From Hyalella azteca (taxonomy: Eukaryota; Arthropoda; Malacostraca; Amphipoda; Hyalellidae): a DNA stretch of 64,000 nt. Position 1 is the stretch's first letter; every line of letters begins with the position of its first letter. Shown here in pieces: positions 56,001 through 64,000 of this stretch. The notes beneath the pieces are model-generated. The model was not told where the DNA came from and made no database searches. It was given only the letters and a program-made list of their open reading frames with translations. The position numbers and the translations under genes were made by a program. The DNA lies in the NCBI RefSeq assembly GCF_000764305.2, contig NW_025939179.1, forward strand, positions 27,335 through 91,334. The letters run 5' to 3'.

Positions 56001-56336
56001 AATTGGCGGCGCCTGGTACGCTCCCAGGATACTAAGGATATGGAGTAGAGATGTCGACGTTGACGAGCAACGACATCTTAACGTTCGAGCTGTGAATCTA
56101 TACAGCATCGTCTGTCAATGTTTTACACGCTCATAATCAAGTATAGACCTTTCCTGAAATTAAATGAAAATTTTGCAATTATATTTCTGACATCTAAATA
56201 TTTGCACTGTCAGCCGTGAAGACATACCGCTAACTTCCTTCCTGAACTGGTTGTCGAGCGTGAAGCCAATCCGCTGCTGAGGGAGCTTCAGTGCGGCAGC
56301 GATGGCGGCCCAGCACACCTGCACGATGATGCACAT
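50008..56336 (-). CDS. cuticle protein with three chitin-binding R&R domains
   Basis: Seven minus-strand exons in order: 56336-56228, 53048-52923, 52705-52421, 52169-51944, 51670-51293, 50978-50774, 50097-50008, joining in frame to 472 residues. It begins with a signal peptide (MCIIVQVCWAAIAAALK). Three Rebers-Riddiford-like (Chitin_bind_4) domains end in the hallmark Y-x-A-x3-G-[FY]: TYKATPTGGFKV (about 22-75), TYEANENGFFP (about 209-260) and YYADTTGYHP (about 365-420). A hydrophilic Pro/Glu/Thr linker separates domains 1 and 2. An acidic, Gly/Asp/Lys-rich linker separates 2 and 3. The product should be secreted and bind chitin in the cuticle. A TAA lies four codons upstream of the chosen ATG. 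The usual alternative, a tiny separate first exon joined at 56318, cannot be excluded. Confidence 0.87.
50415..50642. mobile_element. 228-bp foldback element (MITE) in the last cuticle intron
   Basis: The two halves are inverted copies of each other over about 85 bp: GGCCGGGTTCACACCATACT at the left against the complement of AGTATGGTGTGAAACCGGCC at the right, continuing through GAGTCACG(A/G)TCCA and ATTCTTTAATG. It is flanked by CAA on both sides (50412-50414 and 50643-50645), consistent with a 3-bp target duplication as in PIF/Harbinger-type MITEs, though those prefer TWA. No coding capacity. Confidence 0.75.
53049..56227 (-). other. cuticle gene intron 1 (3.2 kb)
   Basis: Donor GTATGTC, acceptor CTCCTGGCAG on the minus strand. 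Besides the retrotransposon relic at 53930-55556 it holds only AT-rich sequence. Confidence 0.75.
53930..55556 (+). mobile_element. dead non-LTR retrotransposon (LINE), ORF2 remnant
   Basis: Fragments of a jockey/CR1-like reverse transcriptase can be followed on the plus strand in shifting frames: a basic coiled region (RRRLEYLKKKIEDTE, near 54030), NYSAPGPDG (near 54420), NYRPVTLTSH (near 54600), LDFAKVFDKVDHGML (near 54810), the catalytic YADD (near 55046) and a C-terminal FKRRLDVFL...HQLAQMRADA ending at a TGA (55554-55556). Several frameshifts and stops (for example a TAA just before LDFAK) mean it is inactive. The endonuclease half is missing, so the copy is 5' truncated. It lies antisense inside intron 1 of the cuticle gene. 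Clade assignment is inference from motif style. Confidence 0.85.
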
Positions 56337-56402
56337 CACATAACATTAGAGCTCACGGGCACAGGTGACATGTCATGTCACTTATTCGTGTCATATAAGT
56401 GG

Positions 56403-56408
56403 TATATA
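56403..56408 (-). promoter_or_regulatory. candidate TATA box of the cuticle gene
   Basis: TATATA in the minus-strand context GTATATACC, about 67 bp upstream of the start codon at 56336. A transcription start about 30 bp further on would leave a short 5' UTR. Arthropod cuticle genes often have TATA promoters, which favours the ATG-containing exon at 56336 as exon 1. Confidence 0.35.
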
Positions 56409-59400
56409 CATGATACATTAATCGTTATAGTTCTAAATGGCAGACATAAACCTCAACAGAAGAAACATTTTCTCAAGAGGTATTACTTCACCGCGCTGCG
56501 ATTGTTTGTACAGGAATTACTTCGTCCCGCTACGATTGTCTCTACAGCATTTGTATACCGCGCTGCGATTGCATGGATTCCAAAAATTAGGTAAGCTTTT
56601 ATCATTTAAAAATCATTCAAGAATTTTCATTTGATCCGAAAAACTTACATCAAATATTTTCATTGCTTTCATATCTGAGTGGCGTACACTGCCGAAACGA
56701 GCGTCGAGTGTATGAATTAAGTTGACATGGTAACGTTTACGCGATCTGTTCCTTTTGCTTCAGATACTACGGAAATACTAACTTCATTATTATTACAATA
56801 CTAAAGAGTTTCTTCATGAAAAGATATACAATAAAAATTTAAAGTGCTGCACAACATATTTCCATGGTTTGATGCCATATTTTCAATCCAATTTGGAACC
56901 AGCGTATCATTACAGGGCATCCATTGGGTCTCTCGTCTTCCTATATAAGTAGCACAAATTGTCTATTGTGTGTTTACGTGAATAATTAATATTCGCCAAT
57001 GCATTGAACCTTGCAAATCTACTTCTTGACGGGAATTACAAGTGGTAGGAATATATTGCATATCAAACTAAGCCGACGATTTTGTATGAATCCGAGAATC
57101 ACCTTGCAGATTGTGACACTTGCATCATCTATTTCCTTTTCAGCGCAAATAATATTTAAATCTTTAATAGTCTTAATATAATGTTCTTGCCATTGCTATC
57201 TTTCCTACTCAAGCATTTAAATCACAACAGTTTATGGCCTCTTCGTTTGTATGGAGGTTTAGCCTCCGCTCACAAGGTTCGGGTCATAAATACAGAGAAT
57301 GCAGCGCTCCAATGTTGCGTTCCGCTGCAGCGCGCCTATGCATCGCGGCAACATAGCGTGCCAATGCAGCGCGTTTAGGCATCGAACTTTATGGTAATTA
57401 AAACGAACGCTAATTTAGATTCCCTTCCTGGTCATGCTTAGACTGCCCAACGTTTCCCTATGCCGCTTAACTTCTGCAAACGTCTTCCTGTTTCTCATTT
57501 TTATCTCAACAAAATTATTTAACTATTGGTGATAATAAACTTTTTTAACGGATGAAACTTACGTATTTTTATAGTTTTGCTGAACTATAATATTTGCACC
57601 TTTCAAGACAAGATTTCCTCATTTCATCGATCGATGTTTGGGAGCCTCAATATGAGCATTAGCTTTGCTCACGGTTCCGGCTTGCCACCATCACACCGCT
57701 GATGGCATGCCCACTCTGCCCACCCCACATGCTCATGTTGGTACCTGCTTGTCACAGTCACACCGCTGATTACGTGACTTATTTACAGCCTCTGCCGTTC
57801 CTGCTTGACCGTATCGATGAATTATTTATCATTCACCGCCATGCGTGCTAATGTCCCAACTTATATTATAATAAAAATTCGAATTACCGAAAAGAATTTT
57901 AGAGGGCACGGCATAAAATTGCTAATATCATGTCATAATCATTGGCGTTGCTGAACTCATCAAGTCTCGTATTAAGGATAAGAAAGTTTGTTGGAGTCTA
58001 CCGTTGTATCGTCTGGTGTAAGTCATGGCGGTTAGTCACTTGCCTTGCTCAAGCAAAACTATGTCAAAGACTTTCAATTCCTACCCCATGAATGCCAACT
58101 TCATAGTACGTCCTTTGAGATAGCGAAGAACAGGTCAGGAGTACACGCTTATTCTACTTTGTTATACATATTAATATTATATGGTCTCTGGTGCGAATTG
58201 ACATGCAGGATTCTACATTGTGATCATTCCAATCTGAAGAAACAAAACCTTCCCGCAAGGACACTGCCATTACGCCTGATCTCATGCACATTGCCTGGGC
58301 TACCAACCTTGTTATTTTATCCTAAATTTTAATGATTTAATTATAAATTTTTTAATGTCTTATTTTATTAGCCATTGACTTTTGGAAGGCACGCTTCGAG
58401 GCAACTCGTCCACAGCGCGGACCTTCCCGGTTATTGCCGTGGATCTCAAGGTTGGATTGTTGGCTTTGGCACAGCATGAATGGTTAACAGACCGTCGCAA
58501 ACTTCTTATACTGAATAATTTTCCGTAAGGGATTGATCATCTTCGACCAGCTTATTCCTTCTTGATGCTTCCCGCCTTACTTAGTTCTCCACATTCGAAT
58601 AAGTTGTTGCGCTATCATCAATTTTACGACTCGTTTTATTGCCCTGAGAACTCCACGATTTTTCGACCACTGAAATTATTTCAAACGCTACAAGAATATC
58701 GTCACCAAAGATTAAAATTTTATGATTATCTGACATTTGAGCTTAACGGTGAGACGCTCCGCCAATAATTTTTCTAATCACCCTTTATTCGTAATTTCAA
58801 AGTTGAAGGTTGTGCCTAACATCCATGCCTCCCCTCCTTCGATGTTTGCAGAAGTAATATCGAGATGCCGGCCCACGCGCGCCTTGCATACTAAGTGTTG
58901 ACTTGAGCGCCTCGCAAGCAGCTACACACCACGACGCTTGTTTGCTGTAGACGGCATGGCTGGAGAAAGTGAGAACCACATTTCCTTCAGTCGGTCCAGC
59001 TGGGGGTCAACTTGTCTCGGTCAGTCTCGTAGCAATTTTGTTCTATAAGCCTGTTATATCTGCAGTCTTTACCTTTGCATACATGATGCTGATTGCGGGT
59101 CTGGGGGAAAAGGCGAGGCTTGAAAATGTTTAGTGGTCCTCAGTCGTAAAGATGGTTTTTATGTTTTATGGTGAATAATTAAGAAAATATTGATAACCGA
59201 TTTCATTTTTGAGGTAGACTTTATAAAATTTAAATTTATTACCTCACATTTTTTGCATGTTATTCAACTAATTTTGCAAGAGCCCAAGATTACTAGTTTG
59301 GTTCATACAATCTGGACACTTTATTCAATTTTCCTGCAAGTCCCCATCATTTTATAAGAAAATTTTACGTGTCTCGAAAAATACACGTAGTAAAATCGAT

Positions 59401-62400
59401 TTGATTTGAGAAAACCCAACTATAACCTATCAGACATTCTGATAAAATGTTCATTTTTGGACCGAAACCACAAGATTAAACGCAAATTGCATGGACGCCA
59501 CTAACCGTCATACCTACAACTTCAAGTGATGTTAAATGTAAATACAATAAATTTAACTCTCCGTCTTTGGATACATTAACCGTCGTCAATCCATGTCATC
59601 TCTAAATGCTTAGTAACTAAAATTACCAGCAGTAGACGAGAGGATTGAAGGTGTCCGCTCACTGGGGCACTTCGCGTCCTAAAACTTCTTATCGCGTTGA
59701 AGGACAAACAGCGATGCTTGATCTATACTCCCACCGCAAGTTTCTTATTTCATCGGTAAAAACGGTTCGTTTTGTCGAAGGTGCAATTTATGGCATTGTT
59801 GAGAGTGCACTGCAATCTCTCAAATGCATGATTAATGCTGAGCAAACTTCATAGATTCGTCTTTCCGAAAGCATTTCAATGAAAATAGGTGCCGAATTAA
59901 AATGACGTGGATTCTTAACAACGGCATCACCACATGTACCGCGCATGCTCTCGTTTCGGCTTACACTGAATATTTTAAATTAACCTATTTTTCATTCAAA
60001 TTATGAATTTCATTTTGATTCATGCGTAACGATGAGTGTCTGTGCTCCATTGCGTCCTCAACTATCGATGTATGATATTTCGTCTCTTATTTTCTCTTCC
60101 CAAATTTGCTTCAGAAGTCTCAACCTTTTCAAATTAACGGGAAATATTTACGCCATGCAATGAAGGTTTTGATGACTTCAATTCATTCGAAGCTAAAATG
60201 TTTACATAGGTTTATTCTTCCACAAGGGATTAACATAATGCGGGGCCCGATAAACATATTATCGTTGAATAGTCCAGACTGTTCAAGTTTAGTTCAGAAA
60301 AAAATTCAATTTATCAAATCCTCATGTCTTGCATGCATCTTGTTTATAAATACAAGCTTCAAAATGCAACTTTATCTCTGAAGAGCTTTGCAGCAAGCGA
60401 CTGGCTGCTGTAGGCCAGGAACTTGTCTTGCTTCACTCTGTCTGTCATTTACATTCTAATGATCAAGTGCCTATTGATGGTCGTGTCGTTTACCGCGGTA
60501 AGTGCGCCTCTATTCAACGTTGCTACTAAGGATTCATATGAAGGCAAAGTTTTACGATGAGGGGCAGACTGCATGCGTGGGCAAGACGCCACAGTGATTC
60601 GGTAGCTGCGAATGCGCGTTACGCGACAGCTGATGTAATCACGGAACAGAGCGACGTTCAAGGTAAGTGATCAAAGCATAAGATGCCTTCAAGGCTACTT
60701 CCACGTAAACCGCCTCGTAAGAAATACTGGAAACTTATTTACCCATCTTTATATTTCACATGGTCTTCGCTTATTCCTGATTATAGGGTTTCGTTCAAGT
60801 TTGCCGTAGACCAGAGGGCCCCAAACGGGCTCTGAGATACGAGCCCTTGGCAAGCGGTTCCCTGCTGATGAACGGTTCTGTTGACCTTACCTGCACTTAG
60901 CGTCCCATACGACGTGTCACTACGGCGATCGAAAAACTTTGCAGTGCGCACGGTATATCCGTATTGCACAGTCAATAACAGAATGGCTTACGCTTAGCAA
61001 CTCAAAGCAGATGATAACAAAAAGCATAATACCCTTCGCATTCAGCTGATAGTTGGACACATCCGATAGATGAAGGGCAGACGAGCTTTGCGTTCAAACA
61101 GCAATATATTTCAGCTTATAACATCAACAGTTTTAATGACGCTCTTGATGCATGGTCCACTGAAAAGAAATACATGCATGTATACAGAATTACAGACGCG
61201 CACAGTCGGATAAAAAGCACATCCAATAACAATGGCAGACGCATTGGGCTTAGTGTCAGCTACATACTAGAAGATTATAACTGAAAAATGCAGCATTCAG
61301 CGTTCACTCAGGTTTGCGCGTTTAAGCTCTGCTAAGTTAAACCAGAAGCCCGATTGAGGAACAAATCGATTATTATAACTCACCCGCAAAGAAACACTTT
61401 TGTTTCTTACGTTAGTGAATTATGATTAATGGAAGCTTGTTCGAGTACTTAAAACTACCTCGAGTGATGGTTACAAAGTCATTGATTAATGTTGTACAAT
61501 TTAGAAACGAAAGTGACGTTAAAATTTAAATAAAACTGAAGAGTTTTCCGTCACTAGAAAATCTGCTGACTACACAGAATATTTTTAATTATATTCATGT
61601 GCCTCAAAGTTACTCTTTTATCTGCTGATGAAGGCTAATCCAGGCCTCACGTCACCAAGGCTTCGCAGAGTTGCTCAGCACTTGGGCACACATTACGGTT
61701 TGTTCTCCATGATATCAGCATAAACTGCAGCAAGGACAAGTTCTCTACTTAGAATATTATATGTATATTGCGGAAGGAATACTTTTTTTCCAGTGCGGAA
61801 GCCAGTCAGTGCGTATTTTATATTCAGCGACAACTTGAACCCGTCATGTTCCTTCCGTCATGTACCACGTAGAGTTTTTATGGGACTCCAGACAGTCATG
61901 CGAAATTTTTATTCTGACACTAAATTTTTTTCTATGATAAAATTAAAAAAAAATTTAACTTCGATACTGATTTCAGGAATTATTCATTCGATATGTCAAA
62001 AGACCGTTTTACTAGTTATCGCTCTTTGTATTTATGGCTTGAATGATTTCATTTTATTTTCTTGACTAATGAGCAAGATGAACGACCTTCCCAAGACTGC
62101 GTATTGGCGGCTGGTTATGGGTGCTCTTTAGCTCATGGTAGACTTGAGTAACAAGGAGAGTTCATAACAAGTGCCGAGGTTCTGCGGTACACAGAACGCT
62201 GCTTATCTTGCTAATATCGCATTATGTGGATCGTCGCTTCCTTGCTTTAAGTTTAAAAGGGATGTGACGGTCATCTAAGTTACCCGAATAGAACCTGTTC
62301 AGTCTTGTGTGTGTGCGTGGAGGAAAAATATTTCGAAATGCCGATTTAATTTATATTGTTCTCGAATGTCTCCGTCGGACTTTTCAAACCATGGTGATAT

Positions 62401-63067
62401 TTTCGCACTGAAATAAACTTACGGCTCGGCTAATAATCACAGTAAATTATCGTTCTCAAAATAATGCTGTAGGCGCATTCTAAGCTCAGTTGCAGGATAG
62501 CTTTAATGGCCGTAGCGAAGTCAATCTCAGATATTGCTGGGGATTTGTACGGCCAGACATCAAATTCCTGATAAGATTTAAAGCTGCCAGGATGAGTGAT
62601 GGATTGTGACGCAGAGTACCGAGACTTGCTTCTGAAACTGCATGAGATGCTGGGAAAATGGTTGGTAATGGTTTTGGTTGGTTTAACTTTTGGTCTACGG
62701 TTACATTAACCGTTGTCGATGTTTTTCAAACCCCTAGGCCTGGATTAAGAGGTCCCGTTTGTACATATAAAGTTCATTTTTATAAAGCCGAGTCAAGAAT
62801 TTCATCATATGCAACAAACTATTCGTCTCAGATACAAGTCGGCGACGAATAAAAATTTGCTAGTGATCGTGAAATTTAATCATGAATCTAGTTACATTGC
62901 TAAAAATATATCGGAATTGCATTGTTTGGGCAAAAGTATTTATAATATGCATGCTATTCCCCATTATGAAATTATCCAACATTGATATCTTCGTTGCGTG
63001 TTAAATTTTGGCCACGTGCACTGTATACGCGGTGGTCATGTGCGTGTAAGACTGTCTTATAATAATA
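56409..63067. other. gene-free flank
   Basis: AT-rich DNA without supported exons, arrays or RNA genes. A degenerate 80-bp duplication with CACACCGCTGAT is visible around 57680-57780. Confidence 0.55.
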
Positions 63068-63165
63068 CCTACAAGGTACGTCGAACTTTGCACGAGGCAC
63101 AAATATCTTCAGAGGGACGTCAAACTTTGCATGAGGCACAAATATCTTCAGAGGGACGTCGAACT
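63068..63165. repeat. 39-bp tandem repeat
   Basis: Two and a half copies of a unit containing GAGGCACAAATATCTTCAGA, directly left of the compound array. Confidence 0.9.
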
Positions 63166-63179
63166 TTGACGGTACCGTT

Positions 63180-63745
63180 CTCATGGTTCAGGCAAGCATG
63201 TTCACTGTACAGTGCTCACGGTTCAGGCAAGTTGTACAATGCTCACGGTTCAGGCAAATTGTTCACATACAGTGCTCACGCTTTAGGCAAGTTGTCCAAT
63301 GCTCACGGTTCAGGCAAGTTGTACAGTGCTCACGGTTCAGGCAAATTGTACTATGCTCACGGTTCAGGCAAGTTGTTCACATACAGTGCTCACGCTTTAG
63401 GCAAGTTGTCCAATGCTCACGGTTCAGGCAAGTTGTACAGTGCTCACGGTTCAGGCAAGTTGTACAATGCTCACGGTTCAGGCAAATTGTACTATGCTCA
63501 CGGTTCAGGCAAGTTGTTCACATACAGTGCTCACGCTTTAGGCAAGTTGTACACACTGCAGTGCTCACAGTTCGGGTAAGTCGTACACTGTACTGTGCTC
63601 ACGGTTCATGCGAGTTGTACACGGTGCAGCGCTCACGATTCAAGCAAGTTGTTCACGGCTAAAGCAAGGCGCACACGGCTACGGCAAGTTGTACACAGTA
63701 CAGCGCTCACGGTTCAAGTGGATTGTACAAGTACAGTGCTCACGG
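63180..63745. repeat. compound array of about 27-bp units
   Basis: About twenty copies of CTCACGGTTCAGGCAAGTTG plus a short variable tail (TACAGTG, TACAATG or TTCACATACAGTG). The tail variants recur in the same order, giving a higher-order block of about 135-165 bp that is itself repeated. Copies decay toward the right end. Long frames across it are artefacts. Confidence 0.93.
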
Positions 63746-64000
63746 CATCAACAAACGCTAATAAACATAAGCATAAGGTTCGAATCTTGATAATGTCGTA
63801 AGCGCCATTGATTTTTTGAGTTAAATTCTACATTAAAAAGTTTCGTAAAAATATGAGATATTCCCCAACTGTTAAACTGAGGAGTTCGTAGTTTCGTTCT
63901 GTTGATGAGGTCGTGTTTTCGTTCCTAATTTCTTAAATTCTCTAGTACATTTGAAGTGAGCACAAATCCAGTAATGTACACGCACTTTGATCTATTTTAT

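Noticed and set aside
62998..63662. Frames of 193 and 159 codons with Ser/Gly/His or Cys/Arg/Phe repeats
   Set aside because: Translation of the compound array at 63180-63745. No splice sites, no start context and no non-repeat domain.
63777..63788. B-box-like GGTTCGAATCT, possible tRNA gene
   Set aside because: No A box at proper distance and no acceptor stem. The upstream sequence is repeat array.

Overview
The window is arthropod nuclear DNA. Short GC-rich exons sit in long AT-rich introns with GT-AG splice sites, and one gene encodes a three-domain chitin-binding (Rebers-Riddiford) cuticle protein. Exceptionally abundant minisatellites make a crustacean, perhaps an amphipod, my best guess, but that is inference. 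Nothing bacterial, viral or CRISPR-like is present.

Layout. (1) 1-2.4 kb: two tandem arrays and, on the minus strand, the first coding exon of a small secreted protein (2327-2392). (2) 4.92-6.55 kb, plus strand: the last two coding exons of a gene I do not recognise, separated by an intron built almost wholly from copies of its own two splice sites. (3) 6.55-13.4 kb: gene-poor, with one likely TA-flanked inverted-repeat element. (4) 13.44-21.27 kb, plus strand: a complete 13-exon Miro gene (mitochondrial Rho GTPase, 650 aa). (5) 24.74-47.70 kb, plus strand: a four-membrane-span PMP22/claudin-like gene with seven constitutive or alternative coding exons per transcript and introns up to 6.7 kb. 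Its fourth membrane span is encoded twice, in what look like mutually exclusive exons. (6) 50.01-56.34 kb, minus strand: a seven-exon cuticle protein gene (472 aa), with a dead non-LTR retrotransposon in intron 1 and a small foldback element in the last intron. (7) 56.4-64 kb: no gene seen, and a compound array at 63.1-63.75 kb.

The genes are functionally unrelated neighbours: mitochondrial transport, a membrane tetraspan, and cuticle. What unites the plus-strand part is its repeat biology. At many exon-intron junctions, and beside all three plus-strand stop codons, minisatellite units of 17-152 bp contain the splice donor, the splice acceptor or the stop codon itself. Exon ends are therefore followed or preceded by series of near-perfect decoy splice sites. 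The minus-strand cuticle gene has none. This junction-seeded expansion is the most unusual thing in the window.

Assembly caution. A perfect Nextera mate-pair junction adapter lies in Miro intron 4 (15553-15590), followed by a misplaced copy of sequence from the 6.4 kb locus and an N at 15939. There is another N at 33682. Array lengths should be treated as provisional.
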